Source of the DNA: Streptomyces diastatochromogenes
Lineage (GTDB): Bacteria; Actinomycetota; Actinomycetes; Streptomycetales; Streptomycetaceae
DNA: 64,000 nt
Reading direction: 5' to 3'
NCBI RefSeq assembly: GCF_002242805.1
Contig: NZ_MCGQ01000006.1
Coordinates: 95,747 to 159,746, forward strand
Under the pieces are notes generated by a model, which worked only from the letters and a program-made list of their open reading frames with translations, did no database searches and was not told the origin of the DNA. Positions 1 to 8,588 of the stretch are shown here, piece after piece. Every line of letters starts with the position of its first letter. The first letter of the stretch is position 1. The position numbers were made by a program, and so were the translations under genes.

Positions 1-28
1 GGTCGAACGGCCTGCGGTCGTCCCGTTC

Positions 29-1042
29 TCAGTCGTTCTCGGGGACCATCGAGACGACGACCTTGCCGGCCTTGGTACGGCCCTGCTCGACGTGCGCCAT
101 CGCGTCGAGCGTCTGGTCAAACGGGAAGACCCGGTCGATGACCGGGCGGAGCTGCCCGCTGTCGTAGAGACCGGCGAGTTCGCGCAGCTGGGAGCCGCTG
201 GCCCGCATGAAGAGGAACTCGTAGCGCACACCCAGCGACCTGGCCTGCTTGCGGATCTTCCGGCTGAGAGCGTTCATCACCACACGGAGGAAGGAGGGAG
301 CGCCGAGTTGCTTGGCGAACCCGGCGTCCGGCGGGCCGACGACACTGATGGCCAGGCCGCCGGGCTTCAGCACAGTCAGCGACTTCTTGAGGTTCGCCCC
401 GCCCACGGAGTCCAGCACCAGGTCGTAGCCGGACAGCACCTTCGAGAAGTCCTCCTTGGTGAAGTCGATGACGAGATCGGCGCCGAGGCTCTTGACCAGT
501 TCCTCGGTGCCGGGGCCCGTGGTCGTGGCCACCGTGGCGCCGAGGTGCCTGGCGAGTTGGACGACCGTCGAGCCGAGACCCCCGGAGCCGGCGTGGACAA
601 GCACCTTCTGTCCCGGCTGCACGCGGGCGCGTTCGACGAGAATCTGCCAGGCGGCCAACCCCACCAGCGGGACCGCGGCGGCCTCCTGGAAGGTGAGCGA
701 CTGCGGCTTGGGCGAGACGTCGTCCTCGTGGATCGCGACGAACTCCGCGAAGCCCCCGATCCGCAGGTCGCGCGGACGGGCGTAGACCTCGTCGCCGACC
801 TTGAAGTGACGCACGCCGGAACCGACCCTCGTCACGACGCCCGCCACATCGTGGCCGAGCACGAAGGGGCGCTTGTACTTCAGGAGTTGCTTGAACTCCC
901 CGTTGCGGACCATCTTGTCCAGCGGATTGATGCTGGTGGCGCTCACTCTTACCAGAACGTCGCGATCCCCTACGGTGGGTTCGGGCACTTCCGCAGCGCG
1001 CACACCGTCCTTGTCGTACTTCTCGACGACGAATGCCTTCAT
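29..1042 (-). CDS. NADP-dependent zinc-free quinone/alcohol oxidoreductase (MDR family)
   Basis: Predicted cytosolic NAD(P)H-dependent reductase of the medium-chain dehydrogenase/reductase superfamily, 337 aa. The protein begins MKAFVVEKYD and has a GroES-like N-terminal half with the GHDVAGVV motif, then a Rossmann half with HAGSGGLGSTVVQLA. It lacks the zinc-ligand cysteines of alcohol dehydrogenases, so quinones or enones are likely substrates. The reading frame runs on upstream through a low-complexity tandem repeat, so the ATG at 1042 is preferred. Its C-terminus (LFMRASGSQLREL...IDRVFPF) closely matches the remnant at 5632-5861. The esterase at 1140-2051 lies upstream on the same strand and may be co-transcribed. 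The true substrate is unknown. Confidence 0.85.
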   Translation of the reverse strand: MKAFVVEKYDKDGVRAAEVPEPTVGDRDVLVRVSATSINPLDKMVRNGEFKQLLKYKRPFVLGHDVAGVVTRVGSGVRHFKVGDEVYARPRDLRIGGFAEFVAIHEDDVSPKPQSLTFQEAAAVPLVGLAAWQILVERARVQPGQKVLVHAGSGGLGSTVVQLARHLGATVATTTGPGTEELVKSLGADLVIDFTKEDFSKVLSGYDLVLDSVGGANLKKSLTVLKPGGLAISVVGPPDAGFAKQLGAPSFLRVVMNALSRKIRKQARSLGVRYEFLFMRASGSQLRELAGLYDSGQLRPVIDRVFPFDQTLDAMAHVEQGRTKAGKVVVSMVPEND

Positions 1043-1070
1043 GTCAGTCAGCCTTCTGCGTGATCTTCTC

Positions 1071-1106
1071 GGTGGTTCTCTTGGTGGTTCTCTTGGTGGT
1101 TCTCGT
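1071..1106. repeat. 12-bp tandem repeat, three copies
   Basis: Three back-to-back copies of GGTGGTTCTCTT, the last ending GT, fill the short gap between the oxidoreductase start and the esterase stop. They are what makes the upstream extension of the oxidoreductase frame look like Arg-Glu-Pro-Pro repeats. Probably replication slippage in non-coding DNA. Confidence 0.8.
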
Positions 1107-1139
1107 GTCGATCGATACAGCGGTGAGCCCGTCCTCGGC

Positions 1140-2051
1140 TCACTTGCCGAGGTGGGTGCGGAGCCAGCTGCCCATCTGCTGGATGGCGTGGTCGACCTCG
1201 GGGACGCGTCCGGCGCCGAGGACGAAGGAGTGCTGGCCTTCGGGCATGGGGTGCACCTCGGTGGTGACCTTGAAGTCGGCCAGACGCTGGGCGAGCTGGG
1301 CACCGTCCTCGGCGAGCGTCTCGTACTCGCCGTAGTGGACCTGGGTGGGGGGCAGGCCGGTGAGGTCGGCGTGGACGAGGCTGACGGCGGGGTCGGCGAA
1401 GTCGAGGCCGGGCTCCTGGAGCCAGGCTCCCCGGAAGAGTTCGAGGGTGGCCCTGCTGAGCATCTTGTCGGTGGGCTCGTTGGCGTCCACGGCGGGGTTG
1501 GAGATGGTGAGGTCGGTCCAGGGCGAGACGCTGATGATCGCGCCGGGGGTGGCTTCGCCCTTGGCGAGGAGGCGCAGGGGGAGCATGACGGCCAGGGTGC
1601 CGCCGATGGAGTGGCCGGTGCTGCCGATGTTCCTCGGCTCGTAGCCCTGCGAGAGCAGCCAGCGGTAGGCGGTCTCGGCGTCGTCGAGCTGGGCGGGGTA
1701 AGGGTGCTCCGGGGCGAGGCGGAAGTCGACGACGAGGGAGCGGGCGCCTGCGGCCTTGGCGATGTGGCCGGCGGCCTTGCGGTCGGAGTGCATGGAGGCG
1801 GTGACGGAGCCTCCGAAGTGGAAGTGGAGCAGCGCCTTGTCGGGGTCGGCGTTCTCGGGGATGGCCCACAGGGCTGGGACGCCGCCGGCGTCGACCTCGG
1901 CGTAGGTGACGCCCTCGGGTTCGGTGGCGGCCTTGTGGTTGGAGTCGACGATGTCGCGGATGATCGCCAGGTCCAGACCGGGGGTCGCGGACTTGGCGCT
2001 GACGCTTGCGAGGAACTGTGCGAACTGCTGTGCCTCGGGGCTGACTGCCAT
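1140..2051 (-). CDS. HSL-type alpha/beta hydrolase (esterase/lipase)
   Basis: 303-aa carboxylesterase-like protein of the hormone-sensitive-lipase family. The oxyanion-hole region reads HFHFGGSV instead of the usual HGGG, followed by FRLAPEHPYPA, a family hallmark. The nucleophile elbow is GHSIGG (usual form GDSAGG), with a probable acid in the LAEDG region and the catalytic histidine in GQHSF near the C-terminus. It begins MAVSPEAQQFAQFL at an ATG; AGGAGCATCACC lies just upstream on the coding strand as a likely ribosome site. A near-perfect palindrome lies about 100 bp upstream (2148-2170). Likely cytosolic; substrate unknown. Confidence 0.88.
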   Translation of the reverse strand: MAVSPEAQQFAQFLASVSAKSATPGLDLAIIRDIVDSNHKAATEPEGVTYAEVDAGGVPALWAIPENADPDKALLHFHFGGSVTASMHSDRKAAGHIAKAAGARSLVVDFRLAPEHPYPAQLDDAETAYRWLLSQGYEPRNIGSTGHSIGGTLAVMLPLRLLAKGEATPGAIISVSPWTDLTISNPAVDANEPTDKMLSRATLELFRGAWLQEPGLDFADPAVSLVHADLTGLPPTQVHYGEYETLAEDGAQLAQRLADFKVTTEVHPMPEGQHSFVLGAGRVPEVDHAIQQMGSWLRTHLGK

Positions 2052-2147
2052 GGTGATGCTCCTGCTCTGATCAGTGTGCTGTGAGAGGTGTGAGAGGTGC
2101 TGTGCTGTGTGCCGGGTGCGGCTGAATCGGTGTGCTGCTCTGGACGC

Positions 2148-2170
2148 TACTTGCTGAGTATCAGAAAGTA
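2148..2170. promoter_or_regulatory. 23-bp inverted repeat, probable repressor operator
   Basis: Ten-base arms TACTTGCTGA and TCAGAAAGTA flank a 3-bp centre (GTA) and pair with one mismatch. It lies about 100 bp upstream of the esterase start, in the gap before the 2237-3106 hydrolase. The TACTT...AAGTA form resembles operators of HxlR-type regulators, though no such gene is in this window. It differs from the ATTACG-type palindromes nearby. Confidence 0.55.
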
Positions 2171-2236
2171 AACTCAGGTCGACCGACGGATGCTCGACGT
2201 CGGCTGCACTGCGCGCCCACTTCCGTCGCCGAGCGA

Positions 2237-3106
2237 CTACTTGCGTTCGAGGAACTCGAGAGCCGTCTTCACGAACTCCTGGTGGAACTGGAAGATGCCG
2301 CCGTGGCCGGCGTCGGGGTAGAGCACCAGCTCGCCGTTCTGCACCCGCCGGGCCAGGTCGACCGAGTTCTGCGTCGGGACCATCCGGTCGGCCTCACCGT
2401 TGGCGACGAGCACCGGCTGGCTGATGCCGGAGAGGTCGTGGGGCCGCTGCACTCCCCAGCGGCGAATGGCCTTGAGCTGGGCACGGTACGCCCCGAGCCG
2501 GATCGCCTTGTCCCGGTCGCGGGTGCGCTCCTTCAGCCGGGCCAGGAACTCCTTTCCGGCGCGGCGTCCGTTGGCGGTGCGTGTGAAGAACAGGAACTGC
2601 TTCGGGTCCTGAAGGGTGAACAGCGCCCGGACGGTATCCAGATTGGACAGCCTGGTCACGTTCTTGATGCCCTCACCGCCCGCGGGACCGGTACCCGTGA
2701 GGATCAGCTTGCGGACGAGTTGCGGCTCCCTCTCCACGACCACCTGGGCGATCATGCCGCCCATCGAGAAGCCGTGGATGTCGACGCGGTCGAAACCGAG
2801 CGCGCGGATGAAGGTGACGGCATCCTTCGCCATCTCCTGGATGGTGCGCGGCGTGGAACCGGTGGAGGCGCCGACGCCCCTGTTGTCGAACGTGATGACC
2901 CGATGCCTGGCGGCGAACCCGTCGACGACCCGGGGATCCCAGTTGTCGAGCACCCCGGCGAGGTGGTTGAAAAAGATCACCGGAACGCCGGACCGCGGAC
3001 CGAGGTCGCGGTAGGCGAAGGTCACCCCTCCGGCGGCGACAGTGCGGTTCGGAGCGTCCTTGTACGACGTCACCACGCCAGCTCTGACTTCTTGCGAATC
3101 GCTCAT
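2237..3106 (-). CDS. alpha/beta hydrolase (copy 1 of a duplicated pair)
   Basis: 289-aa alpha/beta-hydrolase. Visible motifs are HLAGVLDNWDPR, FDNRGVG, the nucleophile elbow GFSMGG, GEADRMVP for the acid and DAGHGG for the histidine. Of several in-frame ATGs, the one at 3106 (MSDSQEV) is chosen. It has AAGG at good spacing and gives exactly the length of its near-twin at 5967-6836, with which it shares long stretches such as RALGFD and GTGPAGG. An ATTACG-type palindrome lies about 190 bp upstream, implying shared regulation with the neighbouring block. Substrate unknown; related proteins hydrolyse esters or C-C bonds. Confidence 0.88.
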   Translation of the reverse strand: MSDSQEVRAGVVTSYKDAPNRTVAAGGVTFAYRDLGPRSGVPVIFFNHLAGVLDNWDPRVVDGFAARHRVITFDNRGVGASTGSTPRTIQEMAKDAVTFIRALGFDRVDIHGFSMGGMIAQVVVEREPQLVRKLILTGTGPAGGEGIKNVTRLSNLDTVRALFTLQDPKQFLFFTRTANGRRAGKEFLARLKERTRDRDKAIRLGAYRAQLKAIRRWGVQRPHDLSGISQPVLVANGEADRMVPTQNSVDLARRVQNGELVLYPDAGHGGIFQFHQEFVKTALEFLERK

Positions 3107-3297
3107 GGTCATGCCCTTCATTGCGGGGTTTCCGCGAGCGAGCGCCCACTCCTCCAGAAGGAGGGGACGCGGAGCGGTCACCTGCGTCTCCCGGCTGCGG
3201 CTGCAGCCTGCGGGGGTCGACGATCACGCGGGGCGTCGAGGACCACGGGAGCAGGAACTCCGAGTGGTCACGCCCTCTGGATCACGTCGACCATTGG

Positions 3298-3311
3298 ATT
3301 ATGACCGTAAT
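3298..3311. promoter_or_regulatory. TetR-type operator, site B (ATTATG-AC-CGTAAT)
   Basis: Imperfect 14-bp palindrome of the form ATTACG-N2-CGTAAT with one mismatch, located upstream of the hydrolase at 2237-3106. The same motif recurs at 4686, 5565, 11218 and 12751, and as a half site at 6959. It is the probable binding site of the TetR protein encoded at 4838-5440. Confidence 0.6.
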
Positions 3312-3447
3312 TTCATGAGGCTGCAAGGCGTACGCGTATCCAGCAGGGCAACAGTCCGCGCGTAGGCCGTCTCGACGGGAGGGCGCCACCGGCGACGTAT
3401 CGGCTCCCGACCAGGTCGCCCAGTGGGGTCGTACGGGCAGACAAAGT

Positions 3448-3479
3448 GGTGCCGCCTCACGTCACTGTGAGACGGCACC
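3448..3479 (-). terminator. hairpin terminator after the 3539-4390 hydrolase
   Basis: Arms GGTGCCGCCTCAC and GTGAGACGGCACC pair over 13 bp with one mismatch around a 6-bp loop. The hairpin lies 60-90 bp downstream of the stop codon of the minus-strand hydrolase. No long T run follows, as is usual in Streptomyces terminators. The rest of the 3107-3538 gap holds site B and nothing else recognisable. Confidence 0.6.
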
Positions 3480-3538
3480 GGCAGAGGCAGCCGACCACCA
3501 CCCCGCATCGTTCGCGGCAGGCGTCGGAGCGGCGCGGG

Positions 3539-4390
3539 TCAGGCAGCGAGGAAGTCGGCCACCTGCCTGGTGAAGACCCTGGCGTACTGGAAGAGGAAGG
3601 CGTGACCGGCGCCGCTGTAGAGGACGAGAGTCGCGTTGTCGAGGTGCTGGACGGCGACATAGGAGTTGTGGGCGGGGATCATGACGTCCTCCAGGCCGTT
3701 GGCATAGAGGACGGGGTGCTTGATGGCCTCCAGTTCCGCTTTGACCTGCTCGAAGGGCGCAGACAGAAGAGCTCCCGCCGCGGCGAGCATGCCCTGCGCC
3801 GCCGCCTCGGAGGCCGGAGGGCCGCCGACGGCGAGCCGGGTCGAGACGTGGTCGAAGTGCTGCAGCCCCGAGGCGCGGGCCGCTTCCGTCTCGGGATAGA
3901 AGAGGAACAGCATGTCCTCCAGGTCGGCGTCGGGCTTGGCCATGATGCCCAGGACCTTCTCACTGAAGTCCGGCGCGCCCGGGACCCAGCCGGCCGGGCC
4001 ACTGCCGGCCACGATGAGCTTGCGCACCAACTCGGGGCGCCGCAGGGCCACACGCTGGGCCACGATGCCGCCCAGGGACCAGCCGAGCAGGTCCACGTGC
4101 GTAAGGCCGAGCGCCTCGATGAACTCGACGGCCCCCTCGGCGAACCCTTCGAGGGAGTCACGCGGTTCGCCGTCGGTATAGCCGACGCCGACGTTGTCGA
4201 ACAGGATCACGTCGTGGTCGGCGGCCAGGTAGTCCAGGAACTCCGGGTCCCACCAGTCGATCGTCCCGCGGAACCGGTTCAGCAGGACCAGCGGGACGCC
4301 GCCCTGCGGACCCAGCCGCCGGTAGGTGAAACGCGCGGAGGGGCCTTCGACGGTGAGGTCCTCGGCCTTGTCTGCCAGATACGTACTCAT
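3539..4390 (-). CDS. alpha/beta hydrolase
   Basis: 283-aa alpha/beta hydrolase, more distant from the 2237 and 5967 pair. It has LLNRFRGTIDWWDPEFLD, FDNVGVGYTDG, the nucleophile elbow GWSLGG, NGLEDVMIP around the acid and GAGHAF for the histidine. The start MSTYLADKAEDL at 4390 follows AGAAGGAC at good spacing; the longer frame upstream is not supported. It is transcribed divergently from the TetR gene, and a shared palindrome (4686-4699) lies between them. Likely cytosolic and TetR-controlled; substrate unknown. Confidence 0.86.
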   Translation of the reverse strand: MSTYLADKAEDLTVEGPSARFTYRRLGPQGGVPLVLLNRFRGTIDWWDPEFLDYLAADHDVILFDNVGVGYTDGEPRDSLEGFAEGAVEFIEALGLTHVDLLGWSLGGIVAQRVALRRPELVRKLIVAGSGPAGWVPGAPDFSEKVLGIMAKPDADLEDMLFLFYPETEAARASGLQHFDHVSTRLAVGGPPASEAAAQGMLAAAGALLSAPFEQVKAELEAIKHPVLYANGLEDVMIPAHNSYVAVQHLDNATLVLYSGAGHAFLFQYARVFTRQVADFLAA

Positions 4391-4837
4391 ACTGTCCTTC
4401 TCATGTTGGCGGGTGCGTGACATCTCGCGATATCGCTCGCGGCGACACCGGCACGGAGAGGCCAGGTGCACGGATCGGAACTCGCCTCGCCGAGCCGGGC
4501 ACACCGGACCGACATGGCGCACCAGATCCTGGATCCGTCCGGGAACGCCCGGTCCCCAGCTCGGCCACAGCGGCAGTCTTCGCTTCACCGGCCGCATCGG
4601 CCCCCATGAAGGCCCGCCGCTGCGGAAGGCCGCCCCAGGCCTACCGACCCGCCCGGATCACTCACCACCGGCATAGCGAGATAAAATTACGTCCATAATA
4701 TTATGAAGGGAGAGGTTGAGACCGCAAGAGGGCCACCACCCGGGTCCTCGCCGAAACCCCGGGAAGCGGCCACCACCGACCGACCCGCCCCCGGCACCGG
4801 AGGGTGATCAGCCCACCCAACAAGCGAAGGAGAATGC
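4391..4837. other. divergent intergenic region
   Basis: 447-bp gap between the hydrolase start and the TetR start. It contains operator site A in an unusually AT-rich patch (about 4681-4706), which probably also holds the promoter elements. No open frame in it looks like a real gene. Confidence 0.5.
4686..4699. promoter_or_regulatory. TetR-type operator, site A (ATTACG-TC-CATAAT)
   Basis: 14-bp palindrome with one mismatch, in the divergent promoter region between the 3539-4390 hydrolase and the TetR gene. This is the classic position for an autoregulatory TetR operator and is the anchor for assigning the motif to this regulator. Confidence 0.68.
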
Positions 4838-5440
4838 GTGCGATACAAGGAAGAGCACAACGAGGCCACCAGGCAGCGGATCATCGAGGCAGCCGGCCGC
4901 CGGTTCAAGCGGGACGGCATCGACGGCTCAGGCATCGCGACGCTCATGAAGGACGCGGGTCTGACCAATGGCGCCTTCTACACCCACTTCACTTCCAAAG
5001 ACGAGCTCGTGGCCACCGCGGTCGCCGACCAACTCGAGGCACAGAACGCCAACGTCGTCGCGCACGCGGCACCCGGCCGCGCGGGACTCGAACAGATCGT
5101 GCGCTGGTACCTGTCCGCCCAGCACCGCGACAACACCGAATGGGGCTGCCCCTCCGCCGCACTGCTCGACGAGATCACACGCTGCGCAACCCCGACCCGA
5201 CAGGCATACACCGACGGAGTACTCGCCGTCGCGGACGGGATCGCCACCCGCCTGGCACCCGACGACCCACTCTCGGCCCGCACCAGGACGCTCACCGCCT
5301 ACGCCATGATGGCCGGGGCACTGCAGCTCTCCCGAGCCCTCGCCGACACGAGGCTCGCAGACGAACTCCTCGACCAGGGCATCCGCAACACCTTGGCCCT
5401 GCTGGACATCGAGCACGATCACGCTGGAACCACAGAGTGA
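4838..5440 (+). CDS. TetR/AcrR family transcriptional repressor
   Basis: 200-aa TetR-type regulator. The N-terminal helix-turn-helix is clear: RQRIIEAAGRRFKRDGIDG, then IATLMKDAGLTNGAFYTHF with the conserved FYTHF (usual FYxHF). A ligand-binding domain follows, containing WGCPSAALLDEI as in related YcdC/NemR-like repressors, which often sense electrophiles or quinones. The start is the GTG at 4838 with AAGGAG upstream; the nearby ATG is in another frame. It is divergent from the 3539-4390 hydrolase with a palindrome between. It is inferred to repress itself and the surrounding oxidoreductase/hydrolase genes. Confidence 0.9.
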   Translation: MRYKEEHNEATRQRIIEAAGRRFKRDGIDGSGIATLMKDAGLTNGAFYTHFTSKDELVATAVADQLEAQNANVVAHAAPGRAGLEQIVRWYLSAQHRDNTEWGCPSAALLDEITRCATPTRQAYTDGVLAVADGIATRLAPDDPLSARTRTLTAYAMMAGALQLSRALADTRLADELLDQGIRNTLALLDIEHDHAGTTE

Positions 5441-5564
5441 CCGACCCACGGAGCACACAGCGGCCGACGCCATCGGCGCTCCCGCCACGGCCGGACGAAT
5501 GACCCACCCTCCCGCACACCACCCGGCCCGCACCACATTGCGGTTCACTCGTCGACCATTTAGA

Positions 5565-5578
5565 ATTACGAATGTAAT
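5565..5578. promoter_or_regulatory. TetR-type operator, site C (ATTACG-AA-TGTAAT)
   Basis: 14-bp palindrome of the ATTACG-N2-CRTAAT family in an AT-rich patch just upstream of the oxidoreductase remnant and the 5967-6836 hydrolase. It probably still controls the hydrolase. Confidence 0.62.
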
Positions 5579-5631
5579 TTAATGAGTTGTGCCCCTGCCC
5601 GCTGAAGCGCACAGCCCGGGCCGGGCCATCG

Positions 5632-5861
5632 GACACGGTGCGGCCCGGCGGGAAGGTCATCAGTGTCGCGGCGCGACTTACTCATCCCTGTTCATGAAGG
5701 CCAACGGAGACCAACCGCGTGAGCTCACCCCTCTCATCGACGCCGGCGGGATCCGTCCCGTTGTCGACACCGCGTTCGCGTTCGAGTCGACCGGAGAAGC
5801 GCTGGAGTACCTCGCGGCAGGGCGCGCGACGGCCGGCAGGGTCGTGTCCAAGATGACGTGA
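5632..5861 (+). pseudogene. remnant of an NADP-dependent oxidoreductase (C-terminal part)
   Basis: Two pieces of an MDR oxidoreductase remain in different frames. The first reads TVRPGGKVISVAARLT. The second reads YSSLFMKANGDQPRELTPL through RATAGRVVSKMT to a stop at 5861. The second piece aligns with the C-terminus of the intact enzyme at 29-1042. The catalytic and Rossmann parts upstream are missing, and roughly 40 residues between the pieces are deleted, so this cannot be functional. It preserves the gene order oxidoreductase then hydrolase and supports an old duplication of that block. Confidence 0.75.
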
Positions 5862-5966
5862 TGCAGCCCCGCAGGCCGGTGAAGACCCTCCGCATAGCGC
5901 CAGGACGACACCGCCACACGGCGACGAGAAGTCCCCCCGAAACCTCGCCACCAGAAGGACCCGACT

Positions 5967-6836
5967 ATGACCACATCGCGGAATTCGCCCACCCACTCGG
6001 CGTCGTTCTACACGAACACGCCGACCCGTACCGTCTCCGTTCAGGGCGTGGACTTCGCCTACCGGGAACTCGGCCCCCGAGAAGGCGTGCCGATCGTCCT
6101 GCTGATGCACCTGGCCGGGGTTCTGGACAACTGGGACCCTCGCGTCGTCGACGGACTCGCCGCACGGCGTCGGGTCATCGCGTTCGACAACCGCGGGGTG
6201 GGCGGGTCGGGCGGCTCCACGCCGGACACGATCGAGGCGATGGCTCACGACGCGGTTCTTTTCGTCCGAGCCCTCGGGTTCGACCAGGTCGATCTGCTCG
6301 GTCTGTCCATGGGCGGTTTCGTCGCACAGGTCATCGCGGAGGCGGAGCCGCGCCTCGTCCGCAAGGTCATCCTGGCGGGCACCGGACCAGCCGGCGGCCC
6401 CGGCATCGACAAGGTCCCGGCACTCACCCTGCGTGCCACGCTCAAGGGCGCCCTGACCCGCCAGGATCCCAAGCTCTCCCTCTTCTTCACCGATACCGCA
6501 AGCGGCCGGCGGGCGGGACGAGCCTTCCTGAGACGACTGAAGGAACGCACACAGGACCGCGACAAGAACATCTCACTGCTGTCACTCCGCGCCCAGCTGA
6601 AGGCCGTCAAACGGTGGGGCCGCCAGTCCCCGTCGGACCTGTCGGTCGTCCGCCAACCGGTCCTCGTGGCGAACGGCACGAACGACAGCATGGTGCCCAG
6701 CCAGAACACGCTCACCCTGGCCGCACGCCTGCCCCGGAGCGAACTCGTCCCCCTTTTCCCGGATGCCGGACACGGCGGGATCTTCCAGTACCACGATGAA
6801 TTCGTGACGAGAGCACTCGGGTTTCTCACGTCATGA
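5967..6836 (+). CDS. alpha/beta hydrolase (copy 2 of a duplicated pair)
   Basis: 289-aa alpha/beta hydrolase, same length and architecture as the product of 2237-3106. It shares HLAGVLDNWDPRVVDG, FDNRGVGGSGGSTP, the nucleophile elbow GLSMGG, GTGPAGG and the C-terminal PDAGHGGIFQ containing the catalytic histidine. The acid is probably in the GTNDSMVPSQN segment. AGAAGGA precedes the ATG. Operator site C lies about 390 bp upstream, before the oxidoreductase remnant. Likely a paralogue from a local duplication; substrate unknown. Confidence 0.88.
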   Translation: MTTSRNSPTHSASFYTNTPTRTVSVQGVDFAYRELGPREGVPIVLLMHLAGVLDNWDPRVVDGLAARRRVIAFDNRGVGGSGGSTPDTIEAMAHDAVLFVRALGFDQVDLLGLSMGGFVAQVIAEAEPRLVRKVILAGTGPAGGPGIDKVPALTLRATLKGALTRQDPKLSLFFTDTASGRRAGRAFLRRLKERTQDRDKNISLLSLRAQLKAVKRWGRQSPSDLSVVRQPVLVANGTNDSMVPSQNTLTLAARLPRSELVPLFPDAGHGGIFQYHDEFVTRALGFLTS

Positions 6837-6958
6837 GCCTGAGCGTCGCAAGGGAATGACCGCGCAGGACGAGAGCGGCAGCCCGCCGTCGCCGTAAGAC
6901 ATCGCCGTCCGTGATGGTGATCTCCAGGCTTGACCAGAAATCTACACAGACTCATAAC

Positions 6959-6972
6959 ATTACGATCATGCG
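6959..6972. promoter_or_regulatory. possible TetR-type half operator, site D
   Basis: The left half ATTACG is intact but the right half reads CATGCG, so symmetry is weak. It lies about 70 bp upstream of the amidase in an AT-rich patch (CATAACATTACG). It may be a low-affinity site for the TetR protein at 4838, or chance. Confidence 0.35.
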
Positions 6973-7040
6973 CCAATAATCCGGCACATGGCTTCCCACC
7001 GCTGCTCACCTAGTCGGCGCAGACAGAAACGAGGCTCCCT

Positions 7041-8510
7041 ATGCATGACCTTCCGTTCCAGTCAGCCGCGGATCAGCTCAGCGCACTGGCCTCGGGTGAG
7101 GTGTCGAGCGAGGAACTGCTCGATGTCTACCTGAGCCGGATCGGCGCCCACAACGCGCGGCTCAACGCGATCGTCACACTCGACACCGACCGAGCGCGGC
7201 GTGAGGCCAGGGAAGCCGACGCGAAGCGTGCGCGCGGGGCGGAACTCGGGCCGCTCCACGGGCTGCCGATCACGTTGAAGGACAGCTATGAGACCGCCGG
7301 CCTGCGAACCGCCTGCGGCCGTCCCGACCTCAAAGCCTACGTACCCGAACAGGACGCCGAGGCCGTACGAAGGTTGCGTGCCGCCGGTGCGGTGATCATC
7401 GGCAAGACCAACATGCCCGCGGGAAACCAGGACGTCCAGGCGGACAACCCGGTGTTCGGGCCCACGCTGAATCCGTGGAACACCACCCGCACGTCCGGAG
7501 GCTCCGCGGGTGGTGGCGCCGTGGCGACAGCAGCGGGACTCACCGCCTTCGACTTCGGCTCGGAAATCGGCGGCTCGACGCGCATCCCGGCACACTTCAA
7601 CGGCCTCTACGGACACAAGGCGACCTGGCGGTCCATTCCGCTCATCGGCCACGTCCCAGGGGGACCGGGCGTGGGGCGTTGGGGAGAGATCGATCTCGCC
7701 TGCGCGGGCGCACAGGTGCGCGAGGCGCGTGATCTCGTCCCGATCCTCCGGGCGACAGTGGGACCGCCGGAGCGCGACGGCGGATTCAGCTACACCCTCG
7801 CACCGCCCCGGGCCAGCGAACTGGGCGGCTTCCGGGTCGCGGTGTGGACCGAGGATCCGTCGTGCCCCGTTGACGACGATGTCGCCGCCGCGATGGACGA
7901 CGCGCTGAACGCCCTCAGGACAGCTGGCGCGAAGGTCGATGTGAGGCCCACCAGCCTCCCTGTCTCCATGGCGACCAGCCATGACGTCTTCCTGCGCCTG
8001 CTCTTCGGTGCGTTCACCTACGACCGGTCCGGTCTGACCCCGGCCTCCAACGCCGCGCTGCTCGCGCGGGTCGTCCAGCGCCCTCGCGGAGAGGCGATGT
8101 ATGCGCTGCGGGGCACCTTCCAATCCCACTACAGCTGGCTCCAGGCGGACGTCGAACGCCATGAGCTCCGGCAGCGATGGACCGAGTTCTTCCGGGACTT
8201 CGACGTCCTGCTCATGCCGGTCACCTCGACGACAGCGCCGCCTCACCACGACAAACCCATCGACAGGTTCGGACGCCGGATCCAGGTGGACGGGCAATCC
8301 CGCCCCTACTGGGAGCAGGTCAAGTGGAGCGCGATCGCCAACGTGGCGGGCTCCCCCGCGACGACCGTCCCGGTCCGGACGGGCAGGGACGGCATGCCCG
8401 TCGGGCTGCAGGCGATGGGGCCGAGCGGCGGCGACCTCACCACGATCAAGTTCGCCGAGCTCCTGGGCCAGGAGCTCGCGGGCTACCAGCCCCCTCCGGC
8501 TTTCGCGTGA
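7041..8510 (+). CDS. amidase-signature family amidase
   Basis: 489-aa amidase-signature hydrolase. The Ser-cisSer-Lys triad is visible: the lysine in GLPITLKDSYE, the glycine/serine-rich signature TSGGSAGGGA with the cis-serine, and the nucleophile region GSEIGGSTRIPAHFNG. Length is normal for the family. The ATG at 7041 follows a GAGG box. The Old Yellow Enzyme gene begins about 80 bp downstream on the same strand, so the two are probably an operon. A 489-aa frame on the opposite strand is a codon-structure shadow. Likely hydrolyses a small amide; related enzymes act on aryl and aliphatic amides. Confidence 0.9.
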   Translation: MHDLPFQSAADQLSALASGEVSSEELLDVYLSRIGAHNARLNAIVTLDTDRARREAREADAKRARGAELGPLHGLPITLKDSYETAGLRTACGRPDLKAYVPEQDAEAVRRLRAAGAVIIGKTNMPAGNQDVQADNPVFGPTLNPWNTTRTSGGSAGGGAVATAAGLTAFDFGSEIGGSTRIPAHFNGLYGHKATWRSIPLIGHVPGGPGVGRWGEIDLACAGAQVREARDLVPILRATVGPPERDGGFSYTLAPPRASELGGFRVAVWTEDPSCPVDDDVAAAMDDALNALRTAGAKVDVRPTSLPVSMATSHDVFLRLLFGAFTYDRSGLTPASNAALLARVVQRPRGEAMYALRGTFQSHYSWLQADVERHELRQRWTEFFRDFDVLLMPVTSTTAPPHHDKPIDRFGRRIQVDGQSRPYWEQVKWSAIANVAGSPATTVPVRTGRDGMPVGLQAMGPSGGDLTTIKFAELLGQELAGYQPPPAFA

Positions 8511-8588
8511 CCGTCCGTCGAGCCGCACCACCGCCCCGAACCCGGTCCTCCAAGCCGTGCCGACACCACCACCCCGAGGAAACCGCCG

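Noticed and set aside
7062..8531. 489-aa frame antisense to the amidase
   Set aside because: Same reason; the amidase on the other strand has all catalytic motifs.
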